Shown: positions 16,432 to 23,165 of the stretch, in pieces
Layout: the number at the start of each line of letters is the position of its first letter
How positions within the stretch are numbered: position 1 is the stretch's first letter
NCBI GenBank assembly: GCA_003142095.1
Contig: PLON01000005.1
Span: 1 to 35,925, forward strand
Length of the DNA stretch: 35,925 bases
From: Acidimicrobiaceae bacterium
GTDB lineage: Bacteria > Actinomycetota > Acidimicrobiia > Acidimicrobiales > RAAP-2
Direction of reading: 5' to 3'
Program-made: the position numbers and the translations under genes
The notes under the pieces: model-generated
Seen by the model: only the letters and a program-made list of their open reading frames with translations
What the model was told of the DNA's origin: nothing
The model's database searches: none

Positions 16432-17046
16432 CTAGTTCAACGGACTCACCGCGGGGGTGAGCTCTCCGCGAACCCGTGGTCCGAGGCGCGAAAGTATCAA
16501 CATGGCCAGGACAAAGTCGGAGATGACGATGGCCCCGGGAAAGAGTACGCCCGCGGTTGTGAACACCTTGAGAGTCATGACCGTGATGGCGCAGTTCAGA
16601 CAACCGAGCACGAAAATCCGCGGCGACTCGGTCGACGGAGCGAGCCACGACTTACGCAACGTGGGTAGCCCAGCGGCTTGATCAGCGCAGACGAACGCCA
16701 CGATCGCGATCGTTGGTTCGTTGACGAAGGCCCAGAAAATAAGACCGGCCAACGAGACCGACCCGCAGACAACGTCAAAGACACCGATCTTCCACACGGC
16801 GTGCGAATTACGAAAGGACGCGATCACGACGGCACACGGTATGAGGCCGAGCATGAGGGTCATCCACGACGCCAGACCGACGTGTTGTTGGACTTCGACG
16901 CCGAACGCGAGAACGCCTTCGAGTCCCCACAACGACCACGAAACTCGATTCGGCGACGTTACGCCGCGCAGGGTGTCGCGAATGTACGAGAAGCCGCCGA
17001 TTCCGGCCAATGCGAGAGCGAGGTACACGAAGCGAGGGTCAATCAC
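16432..17046 (-). CDS. PQ-loop-like polytopic membrane protein
   Basis: A 204-residue protein with about six or seven hydrophobic helices. The first helix leads into GFSYIRDTLRGVTSPNRVSWSLWG and a later one into ADQAAGLPTLRKSWLAPSTES, two similarly built half-repeats in which a helix ends in a Pro-Thr or Ser-Pro motif followed by a basic loop. This resembles PQ-loop/SWEET-type repeat proteins, which move sugars or amino acids, but the match is loose and no function is claimed. The GTG start follows GAGAG directly, leaving an unusually short ribosome-binding spacer. It lies alone between ctaG and the tRNA-Ile promoter. Confidence 0.6.
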   Translation of the reverse strand: MIDPRFVYLALALAGIGGFSYIRDTLRGVTSPNRVSWSLWGLEGVLAFGVEVQQHVGLASWMTLMLGLIPCAVVIASFRNSHAVWKIGVFDVVCGSVSLAGLIFWAFVNEPTIAIVAFVCADQAAGLPTLRKSWLAPSTESPRIFVLGCLNCAITVMTLKVFTTAGVLFPGAIVISDFVLAMLILSRLGPRVRGELTPAVSPLN

Positions 17047-17118
17047 CTCTCAAGTCTGCCCGTTCGATCGCACAGATCATTCGGCGAGCTCACAACGCCT
17101 TTGGGATCCACCAGCAAA

Positions 17119-17146
17119 TTAAGACGCGGCGCGTCTGGACTAGATT
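17119..17146 (+). promoter_or_regulatory. Promoter of tRNA-Ile
   Basis: TTAAGA (17119-17124) and TAGATT (17141-17146) are 16 bases apart and the -10 ends 11 bases before the tRNA. A GC-rich palindrome (GACGCGGCGCGTC) fills most of the spacer. Confidence 0.4.
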
Positions 17147-17157
17147 GGAAGCCCTGC

Positions 17158-17234
17158 GGGGCTATAGCTCAGTCGGTTAGAGCGCGTCACTGATAATGAC
17201 GAGGTCGTAAGTTCGATTCTTACTAGCCCCACCA
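17158..17234 (+). tRNA. tRNA-Ile (GAT anticodon), integration target
   Basis: Acceptor GGGGCTA/TAGCCCC, D arm GCTC...GAGC, anticodon stem CGTCA/TGACG with loop CTGATAA (GAT), T arm GTAAG-TTCGATT-CTTAC, discriminator A at 17231 and encoded CCA at 17232-17234. The 3' part from 17189 is duplicated at 24322-24367, so the working tRNA is presumably a hybrid whose 3' portion was supplied by the integrated element without changing its sequence. Confidence 0.98.
17189..17234 (+). repeat. attL core (46-bp direct repeat, copy 1)
   Basis: Begins ACTGATAATG and ends GCCCCACCA; identical to 24322-24367 over 46 bases. Flanking bases differ on both sides (TC before and GC after here). It lies inside the intact tRNA-Ile and 4 bases from the end of int. 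Confidence 0.95.
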
Positions 17235-17238
17235 GCAC

Positions 17239-18375
17239 CTACACCAAAGGGTTCCCCTCCTCCTTTCGTGGTTCGGCCCCCCCTACGTCCCCCCAACTTC
17301 CTTCGACCGCTTCAATGACTCGAACGATGCCCTGATCCATGACGTGCCCGTAAAGACTGAGGGTCAGTATCGGAGTGGAGTGCCCTAACACGCGAGACAC
17401 TGCCAGCACATCCGGTTGCGCGGCGAGCATGGCCGAAGCTGCGGTGTGGCGAAGGTCGTGAATACGAACATCGGGCAGGCCGGCTCTCCTCCTTGCCTTG
17501 GTCCATCCCGAGCGAGTGGCGAAGTTCCCTCGCGTCCACGCCCGCCCTCTCTTAGTCGTAAAAAGAGGAGCCACCGCATCAGCGTTCTCTATTCGCTTGC
17601 TGATCCATTCAACAAGCAGACGAGGAACAGGAACGGAGCGCGCGCGATGACTTTTAAGATCGCCGAGGTACGCCTTGCCATCGTGTGAGGACTGGCTGAT
17701 CGAACGTTGCAGGCGCAACATGTAGCCCTGCGGCGAGCGATAAACGTCACCGACACGCAGACCGCACATTTCCGACACTCGAATACCAGTGATGGCCATG
17801 AGAATGACCGGAGGTCGGCACTCTTCGGGAAGTTCAGCGAGAAGACGACTCACCTCTTCGACCGTAAGCGCGATGCCCTCTCGTCGCACTCCGCCCTTAG
17901 GTCCTTTCACTCCGACGGCCGGATTCACACGCAAACGACGATCGGCAACTGCGTGAGCGAGGATTCCTCGCAGAACGGCGAGCGCTCGCCGACGGGTCGA
18001 CGGAGCAACTTCTCGATCCGCGAGCCGACCTAGCCATTCTGTGATTTCGGCCGCAGTAATCCTGGCGAGAGCTCGCTTGCCAAAAGTCGGACCGATGTGC
18101 TGGCGGTACATTTGTTTATCGGTACCCTGAGTTAGCGGCGCAACATTCGATCTCGACGCCAGATACTCTTCGGCAACTTCACCGAGCGACACCCGTCCCC
18201 GGGCCGGGTCTACCCAATCGATCCGTGACATTTGCGTCCGACGCGTCGACTCAAAAAGTTTTGCTTCGGACAACGTAGAGAACGTGGCCGACTCGACGAC
18301 CGCTCTCCCCTGTTTGATCCGTACTCGCCACGTGACCTTGCCAGTCCGGGTGGAGACGAGTCGACTAATGGTCAC
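17239..18375 (-). CDS. int: Tyrosine-type site-specific integrase
   Basis: A 378-residue phage-type recombinase that would integrate and excise the element at tRNA-Ile. An N-terminal arm-binding region (1-60) is followed by a core-binding SAM-like domain (about 63-150) and the catalytic domain. The catalytic set is complete: Arg199 in TGIRVSE, Lys241 in LKSHRARSVPVP, His306 and Arg309 in HDLRH, His332 in LGHS and nucleophile Tyr342 in SLYGHV. Length is typical. The start overlaps the xis stop by 4 bases (18372-18375), giving coupled xis-int expression. The 3' end abuts attL, the usual order for tRNA-targeted elements. Confidence 0.97.
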   Translation of the reverse strand: MTISRLVSTRTGKVTWRVRIKQGRAVVESATFSTLSEAKLFESTRRTQMSRIDWVDPARGRVSLGEVAEEYLASRSNVAPLTQGTDKQMYRQHIGPTFGKRALARITAAEITEWLGRLADREVAPSTRRRALAVLRGILAHAVADRRLRVNPAVGVKGPKGGVRREGIALTVEEVSRLLAELPEECRPPVILMAITGIRVSEMCGLRVGDVYRSPQGYMLRLQRSISQSSHDGKAYLGDLKSHRARSVPVPRLLVEWISKRIENADAVAPLFTTKRGRAWTRGNFATRSGWTKARRRAGLPDVRIHDLRHTAASAMLAAQPDVLAVSRVLGHSTPILTLSLYGHVMDQGIVRVIEAVEGSWGDVGGAEPRKEEGNPLV

Positions 18376-18581
18376 CGGGCACTCCCTTCTTCGAGTAGAG
18401 CGATGAGTGCCGAACGCGGGACGAGTACGGTCTTACCGAGATGCACGGCGGCGAGGTGCCCTGCCTCAATGTGGCTGTACACACTGGCCCTCGCCACTCC
18501 GAGAAGTTCAGCCACTTCAGCAACTCGAAAGGCGGGTCGGAGTGGGATCAATTTTTCGATCTCGGTCGACATACCAGTCAC
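18372..18581 (-). CDS. xis: Excisionase (Xis), helix-turn-helix
   Basis: A 69-residue MerR/HTH_17-type DNA-binding protein: FRVAEVAELLGVARASVYSHI forms helix-turn-helix and AGHLAAVHLGKTVLVPRSAL the wing. Such small proteins bend DNA at att sites and bias the integrase towards excision. It overlaps the translocase stop upstream and the int start downstream by 4 bases each, so it is translated within a single chain of coupled genes. Size and position match AICE xis. Confidence 0.88.
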   Translation of the reverse strand: MTGMSTEIEKLIPLRPAFRVAEVAELLGVARASVYSHIEAGHLAAVHLGKTVLVPRSALIALLEEGSAR

Positions 18582-19330
18582 GCACTCTCGGACTCAGGCA
18601 AGTACATCGCTCGGACATCTGCAGGGCTAATCCAGGCGGATCGAAATGGAACCGGGACCGGCATGGTCGGCGTCAGGTTTACGGCCAATCCGAAACCGGG
18701 CCGCCCATCCATCTGTTCGGAAAGGTCAGCATCAAAGAGCATGCGGGTGGCATCTGGTGAAAGGATTCCCAGTCCAATCCTTCCCCTCAGTTGGTCTCGC
18801 GCCGTGCCACCCAGGAAGGCAACGTCGGGACGCTGAAGACCGACTACGACGTGGACTCCACATGCCCGACCGAGGACTAGACATTCGAGAAGAGACTGAC
18901 GTGCGCTGTCCACTCGAACCCTGGTCTCTTTCTCGGTCTCTCCCTTCGCGGGACGAGTCAGAGCCACCATCGCCTCATCTATGACGATAAGGACTGGTCG
19001 GAGACCGAGGGGTTTAGCATCTGGGTCGGTCCAGTGAGTTGCAACGATTCGAGAGAGGTCCTCCATCCTGCTATCGACCTCGTCGGCGCATTGCCGGAGT
19101 ACTTCAGCGATGCGGTGGGGGTCACCCGCGGAGGTCAAGACTCGTCCTCCTTCTGGCCAGTTCCCAAACTCGAGGCGCTTCGGGTCGAGTAGAACCACGG
19201 ACCCTGGCCACGACGCAAGAACGGCCCGGATGACACTGGACTTGCCCGATCCGGTGTCACCGATGACGCACAGATGTGGCGACCAGCCAACATCCCACGA
19301 CGCATCACCTTCCGCAGTACGACCTATCAC
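18578..19330 (-). CDS. FtsK/SpoIIIE-type DNA translocase, motor half (TraB-like)
   Basis: A 250-residue P-loop ATPase corresponding to the motor (beta) domain of FtsK/SpoIIIE and of AICE TraB proteins, which pump double-stranded DNA between mating cells. Walker A is GDTGSGKS at 24-31 following PHLCVIG; VVLLDPKR at 45-52 matches the FtsK signature; Walker B is LIVIDEA at 114-120; GRACGVHVVVGLQRPD is the sensor segment, and RGRIGLGILSPDATRMLFD matches the conserved region after it. No membrane helices or C-terminal winged-helix gamma domain are present. The GTG start overlaps the stop of the upstream membrane half (GTGA), and the two together equal one conventional TraB. Confidence 0.9.
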   Translation of the reverse strand: MIGRTAEGDASWDVGWSPHLCVIGDTGSGKSSVIRAVLASWPGSVVLLDPKRLEFGNWPEGGRVLTSAGDPHRIAEVLRQCADEVDSRMEDLSRIVATHWTDPDAKPLGLRPVLIVIDEAMVALTRPAKGETEKETRVRVDSARQSLLECLVLGRACGVHVVVGLQRPDVAFLGGTARDQLRGRIGLGILSPDATRMLFDADLSEQMDGRPGFGLAVNLTPTMPVPVPFRSAWISPADVRAMYLPESESA

Positions 19331-19980
19331 AGCAGGTCCCAGGGAGAATCATCGAAAGCCCTTGGTCTAACCCTCGGACTGTCTCCGTCCAGGGGGTTTC
19401 GACGGGGCCAGCGAATGGCCACCTCAGCACCGTGGCGCCCCGGTAGAACTACTGGTTCATACTGAGCGCGAAAAGCCGACTGAAGCTCCGCCAACTTTGA
19501 AGCAACGAGAGTTACGGGCATGCCTGGTGGCAACGAGCACCACATCTCAACGCCCCCCGGGTAGGGCCCATGCTTGATAATCCTTGGTACGAAACCGGCC
19601 TTCGTCCGATCCTGACGATCAGGTTGTATTAGACCGGCTGCTGCAAAATTCTTGGGCGCGTTCCTCGTTTCGGTCGCAGCCCAGATTCCGTCTTCTTCAT
19701 ATGGTTGGTAGCGCCGAGCTTGAGCTCTATTCCCCACGGCGTGGGACAAGCGACGACTCATGTGAGGAATGCCCCACAAAAGCCAAACGATCATAGTGAG
19801 AGTCCCGATGACGATACGGTCGGGCCACAACGTCCAGCCGGGCACTACGCAGGCGAGCGCAAGTCCGATAGGGCCACCTATCCAGCGCATAGCGAATTTG
19901 AGCACCTCCCAGAACTCGTCTCCTTCTTGTTGTTGGCTATCTTCTGGAACGCGCTCTAACTTTTTCTTCTTGCCAAACAT
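19327..19980 (-). CDS. Membrane half of FtsK/TraB-like translocase
   Basis: A 217-residue protein with a very basic start (FGKKKKLE), two close membrane helices (about 35-75: IGGPIGLALACVVPGWTLW and VIGTLTMIVWLLWGIPHM), and then a cytosolic part including MWCSLPPGMPVTLVASKLAEL and VAIRWPRRNPLD. The latter resembles the FtsK alpha domain that normally sits before the P-loop, where a LPxG...L..AL stretch aligns the hexamer. The next gene encodes just the motor domain and overlaps by 4 bases, so this looks like the N-terminal half of a divided translocase. A strong AGGAGG lies 6 bases before the ATG at 19980. The alpha-domain assignment is inferred from order and spacing. Confidence 0.68.
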   Translation of the reverse strand: MFGKKKKLERVPEDSQQQEGDEFWEVLKFAMRWIGGPIGLALACVVPGWTLWPDRIVIGTLTMIVWLLWGIPHMSRRLSHAVGNRAQARRYQPYEEDGIWAATETRNAPKNFAAAGLIQPDRQDRTKAGFVPRIIKHGPYPGGVEMWCSLPPGMPVTLVASKLAELQSAFRAQYEPVVLPGRHGAEVAIRWPRRNPLDGDSPRVRPRAFDDSPWDLL

Positions 19981-20017
19981 GTAGATCCTCCTAGTGGATC
20001 GTGACTAAAGATCCGGT

Positions 20018-20058
20018 GAGGGCGACCGTCCTCGTTGTGCGCGACAACGATCACCCTC
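20018..20058 (-). promoter_or_regulatory. Two-tier hairpin between pra-like and translocase genes
   Basis: In the 93-bp gap, CGTTGT (20033-20038) and ACAACG (20044-20049) form an inner stem with a 5-base loop, and GAGGG (20018-20022) can pair with CCCTC (20054-20058) outside it. No T-run follows. It may modulate read-through from the pra-like gene into the tra-xis-int genes or protect the mRNA. Confidence 0.35.
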
Positions 20059-20073
20059 CCGGCGTTTAATTAC

Positions 20074-20460
20074 TTACGGTGTGGCGTGATCGCTGGTACG
20101 TAGCGACTTGGTGGCTATTGGCTCAATGCCTTCAGCCCCCCAGTACACCTGACCTTTGGTCAATCGAACAGACGCGGTCAACATGCTGAATTGCACCGGG
20201 CCTATAGGCACGACAGGTTCAACCTTGGCCGGAATTCGCACCTGGATGACCTGAGTGGTCTTAGTGCCGTACTGCTCGATAACCAACGTCGCCTCGACGG
20301 TCCACAAGAACCGCCCATCTTCGCTGAGATCCTGAACTCGGGCCGTTCCAGCCTTCCGCTCGGACTCGTCTTGATATTTGTAGACGCTGCTCACGTTTCC
20401 GGTAGCACTCGTGCCTAGACGAGAGCCATCAATTGGCAGATCAATGCTCTTGACTTCCAT
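20074..20460 (-). CDS. Pra-like AICE activator protein (tentative)
   Basis: A 128-residue soluble protein. The central part, with ARVQDLSEDGRFLWTVEATL, then a VRIPAKVEPV segment, GPVQFSMLTASVRL and a closing YWGAEGIEPI, follows the pattern I recall for the plasmid replication/integration/excision activators (Pra) of AICEs such as pSAM2: a Gln/Asp-Thr-Gly-like lead, Trp-x-Val, a Pro-flanked strand, then a terminal AxGI. Similarity is by eye. The ATG at 20460 is chosen because AGAGGAGGTG lies 8 bases upstream; an in-frame ATG at 20487 would place that signal inside the gene. It is first in the tra-xis-int transcription unit, behind a promoter carrying repeated operator-like boxes. Confidence 0.45.
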   Translation of the reverse strand: MEVKSIDLPIDGSRLGTSATGNVSSVYKYQDESERKAGTARVQDLSEDGRFLWTVEATLVIEQYGTKTTQVIQVRIPAKVEPVVPIGPVQFSMLTASVRLTKGQVYWGAEGIEPIATKSLRTSDHATP

Positions 20461-20489
20461 AATTTTCACCTCCTCTCTGGAATTCATTA

Positions 20490-20562
20490 TTCACACCATA
20501 TCATGTTCATAGTTCACACCTTGCAATTTCAGTCTCTTTTTGTGAAATGTTTATATTTCACA
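20490..20562. promoter_or_regulatory. Operator-like repeat cluster between divergent element genes
   Basis: TTCACACC occurs at 20490-20497 and 20513-20520 (23 bases apart, about two helical turns). TGTGAAAT (20541-20548) and ATTTCACA (20555-20562) form a perfect inverted repeat with a 6-base spacer. All four share a GTGAA/TTCAC core. The two direct copies flank the minus-strand -10; the inverted pair lies towards the regulator gene. This suits binding of an element-encoded regulator, possibly the 161-residue HTH protein. Confidence 0.6.
20498..20526 (-). promoter_or_regulatory. Promoter of pra-tra-xis-int operon
   Basis: On the minus strand, TTGCAA (20521-20526) and TGATAT (20498-20503) are separated by exactly 17 bases, a good sigma-70-type arrangement. 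One TTCACACC repeat lies in the spacer beside the -35 and the other begins immediately after the -10, where a bound protein would block transcription. Confidence 0.55.
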
Positions 20563-20590
20563 CAAAGACAATTCCTATGTGCGCACTTGC

Positions 20591-20596
20591 TAGGGT
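20591..20596 (+). promoter_or_regulatory. -10 box (TAGGGT) for leaderless element regulator gene
   Basis: TAGGGT ends 6 bases before the ATG at 20603. The inverted TGTGAAAT repeat lies about 30-50 bases upstream of it. Confidence 0.45.
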
Positions 20597-20602
20597 GAAT
20601 TT

Positions 20603-21088
20603 ATGCCGTTCATTGGAAAGCCCGGTCTCTTGAAGTTTGAGACGCTGAATGACTACCTCGGAGATCGATCCACCAACGTCGCGCGTCCACCATATGAAGA
20701 AGAAGACCAAGAAACGCTGAGCGAGTTGGGAGATTTACTCGTGAGCATTCGCGATACTCCGTATTACGAATTGCTCAAATCAATTTCAAAAGAGCCGAGC
20801 ACACCGCTTGAAGCCGTGAGCATCTGGAATGCAATCGAACAAGTTGCTCGGCGGAATGCGACACTGGCAGCTCGCGATGCGCGACGCCAAGGCAAGACGT
20901 GGCAAGACATTGGAGAAGCGGCACTAATTACCAAATCGGCAGCTCTTCAACGATATGAACCAGTGTCTCGAAAACGACGTCGTGAACTTGTAACCGAACT
21001 AAAACGGAAGATGGCCGAGGACTACCCATCCTCAAGGGCTGAAGGCTTGTCGGCAACCAGCGACGACAGTGACTTCATGGGCCGCTAG
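20603..21088 (+). CDS. Element-encoded HTH regulator (putative)
   Basis: A 161-residue, charged, mostly helical protein. Near residues 90-115, RRQGKTWQDIGEAALITKSAALQRY fits the helix-turn-helix pattern (G-x-TW-x-x-IG...S-x-x-A-x-x-R) seen in small plasmid and AICE regulators that resemble sigma region 4. The N-terminal part is acidic (EEEDQETLSELGDLL) and the C-terminus is basic then acidic. It is divergent from the pra-tra-xis-int operon and separated from it by the repeat cluster, the classical setting for a repressor or autoregulator. Codon use and base composition here look AT-richer than in the chromosomal genes. Family is not named with confidence. Confidence 0.6.
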   Translation: MPFIGKPGLLKFETLNDYLGDRSTNVARPPYEEEDQETLSELGDLLVSIRDTPYYELLKSISKEPSTPLEAVSIWNAIEQVARRNATLAARDARRQGKTWQDIGEAALITKSAALQRYEPVSRKRRRELVTELKRKMAEDYPSSRAEGLSATSDDSDFMGR

Positions 21089-21445
21089 CAGCGCCACATC
21101 GACATTTCAGTAATGTCGTGCCGAATTCCTCTTATCAGTATCAAGGAGGGCCGCCTATGGCGGCCCTCGGGGCATCGAGGCGATGCACCCCCTAGCGGGG
21201 CAGGGGCCGCCGCCGTGCTTAGCCTTCGGCACGCCCGTCGGGACCCCTGGGCTGACGCCGTGCACGCCTTCGGTGCCCGACCACAATTCGATACTGAAGG
21301 CATCTCGTCACGAGCTTTCAGTACGACTGTGCGGTCTCAGCAATTGATCAGAGTGAACGAGGGCGCAGAGGCGTTCACGCTGGCAGGGTGAACTTTCTTT
21401 ACGTATTCAAGTACTGAGCCCGGCGGCGACTGTCGGCGACTGTAA
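21089..21445. other. Structured noncoding region of the element; candidate origin or cis-acting locus
   Basis: This 357-bp gap holds a run of hairpins. The first is CGACAT/ATGTCG (21100-21105 and 21113-21118). The second is a perfect 10-bp stem with a 3-base loop, GAGGGCCGCC/GGCGGCCCTC (21146-21155 and 21159-21168). The third is GCATCG/CGATGC (21172-21177 and 21181-21186), extended by GGG/CCC around one bulge. GC-rich potential pairings of CGTGC/GCACG and CAGGGG/CCCCTG type continue to about 21280. There is no T-run after the stems, so they do not look like ordinary terminators. AAGGAGG followed 8 bases later by an ATG (21157) opens a 12-codon reading frame whose SD and start lie within the big stem. 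AICEs need a replication origin and a transfer locus, and this is the best candidate. Confidence 0.5.
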
Positions 21446-22978
21446 CTACGGCGAGGCTTTCCTTTCGTAGAGGCCGAATCCCGCTCGACTTTGTACAATG
21501 CGGTAACTGCTGGCAATCTGATTCAACACTCCTGGGTTGTCGGCGGAACTGAGCGGAATCGGAAGGAGCAGATACTGCACCTGGCTCGCGACGGGAAGCC
21601 TCGCCCCGGTGTCATTTAAGAGACCCCAATTTGAGGCGTAAAACGGAGTCGGCCAAACATAGACCTGGTCCCGGTGGTCGATATGCGACACCAAGGGATA
21701 CCATGCCGAGACGACGGCATTTGGCGGTAAACCCTTCTCGAGATAATTAAGCGCATTAATGGAACTCGATGGCACCCAGCCCGTGTAGACGTCATTGACT
21801 GAGAACGGGGCGAAACCCCACAGGGAGCAGGACCAGACTGCCGCAATCAGGGCCACCGCCGTCAAGACACTTCTGCGCCAGATGTGGGACTGTTTGGCGA
21901 TGGCGTAAGCCGTCCCGAGCACCAAAACCGGCGCCAACGGCATCGAGTACTGATACAGAATCTGATGCATGTAGGGGTCATTGCTGATGATGATCTCGGC
22001 GACCACGAGGACCCCGATGAGGGCAATCTCCGGAGCAAGCAGAAAGACGAAGCCGACGGTGCTCCCGAGTTGCCAAAGATAAAAGGGGCGCCCTTGCGAG
22101 ACCAGATAGGACCAGAGTTGCCCGGGCCTGCGTATGAGGGTGCTCAGCAGACCTGAAACGCCACCGAACGGTATTCGCGAGGAATAGATACTCGACGAGC
22201 CGAGCAGCCACGGGATGATCAGCCAGTTAGCCACCATGGCCCAGAGCACCGACCCGACGACGATTATTATCCCCAACCAGCGATCTCGCCGAGCAGCGAC
22301 CCACACGCCTAAAGGAACGACGAGTAACGCCGCGTCCTCTTTCACCATCAGCGAGAGCACCACCATGACCACGAGTAGTACTGACCGACGCTCGATGGCG
22401 GCGTAGATTGCCAGGCTAATGAAGAGCACTTGGAACGCCTCGGGGTGAAACTGATTGAGATTGCCTTGCTGTAAGACGGGGTTCAACAGATACGTGGCGA
22501 CGAGTGACGTAGCGATGAGGGTGCTCTTGATGTATTTGCGAGCCAGCAGGTAGATGGGGACGGCGGGACCAGCGAGCAAAAGCGTCTGCAGGACGAGGAG
22601 TCCCTGCGGCTCGGGGAAGAGTCGGTAGAACGGCGCGAATAGCAACAACACGAAGGACGTATGGTCACCGAAAAGATTTCGTCCCATGATTGTCACGAAG
22701 GGCTCGTGGAAATGGGAAACGAGCCACATACCCTGATCGAAGATCGCGAGATCGAAGGGGGGTTCTCCGTAGCCGTAGTACATCTTCAGGCTCAGATGAA
22801 TGAACCATCCCACATAGAGGACAACGAGGAGAAGGACTCCCATGTTCTTCATCTGAGTCACCGAACGCCAGGTTCTTGTAGCCCAATTCGACAGGACGCA
22901 CAGGGCAGAGCCGGAATTCACCAATGGCCGCGCATGTTTGCCATGAACAATGTGGACACTCGATGACTTCTCGCGCAT
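21446..22978 (-). CDS. DUF2079-type polytopic membrane protein (element cargo)
   Basis: A 510-residue membrane protein with about 10-12 helices. After the first helix (LLLVVLYVGWFIHLSLKMYYG) it shows PPFDLAIFDQGMWLVSHF, GRNLFGDHTSFVLLLFAPFY and LLARKYIKSTLIA, then NQFHPEAFQVLFISLA, the hallmarks of the DUF2079 family. Members resemble glycosyltransferase-C-type membrane enzymes in topology (acidic residues early in a first outside loop), but their function is unknown. The start is taken as ATG at 22978 because TAGTTT lies 7 bases upstream; GTG at 23011 is the other choice. It is not a known AICE mobility gene, so it is probably cargo acting on the host envelope. It lies downstream of rep in the same direction, 187 bp away. 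Confidence 0.8.
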   Translation of the reverse strand: MREKSSSVHIVHGKHARPLVNSGSALCVLSNWATRTWRSVTQMKNMGVLLLVVLYVGWFIHLSLKMYYGYGEPPFDLAIFDQGMWLVSHFHEPFVTIMGRNLFGDHTSFVLLLFAPFYRLFPEPQGLLVLQTLLLAGPAVPIYLLARKYIKSTLIATSLVATYLLNPVLQQGNLNQFHPEAFQVLFISLAIYAAIERRSVLLVVMVVLSLMVKEDAALLVVPLGVWVAARRDRWLGIIIVVGSVLWAMVANWLIIPWLLGSSSIYSSRIPFGGVSGLLSTLIRRPGQLWSYLVSQGRPFYLWQLGSTVGFVFLLAPEIALIGVLVVAEIIISNDPYMHQILYQYSMPLAPVLVLGTAYAIAKQSHIWRRSVLTAVALIAAVWSCSLWGFAPFSVNDVYTGWVPSSSINALNYLEKGLPPNAVVSAWYPLVSHIDHRDQVYVWPTPFYASNWGLLNDTGARLPVASQVQYLLLPIPLSSADNPGVLNQIASSYRIVQSRAGFGLYERKASP

Positions 22979-22985
22979 TTGCACC

Positions 22986-22991
22986 AAACTA
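22986..22991 (-). promoter_or_regulatory. -10 box (TAGTTT) for DUF2079-type gene
   Basis: On the minus strand TAGTTT ends 7 bases before the ATG at 22978, suggesting the cargo gene has its own leaderless promoter and need not be read from rep. Confidence 0.4.
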
Positions 22992-23165
22992 TAGAGTTCC
23001 TCGTTGATCACTTTTCGAAAGCGGTGGACGATTCATCGTCCCGTCGCCCCGATTGTAAATACTTGGGCCGCACTTGTGCTCATATCGTCGCTCGGCGAGT
23101 CGCGAGTGAATTTCGAGGGGCTGGCTCCGAAGTTTTCTACGTGCACGCCACGCGCTCGGATGAAC

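Noticed and set aside
21113-21391. A 92-codon plus-strand reading frame across the element's hairpin region
   Set aside because: Composition is dictated by the GC-rich hairpins, there is no usable start signal in front of it, and no domain pattern is visible; noncoding structure explains the region better.
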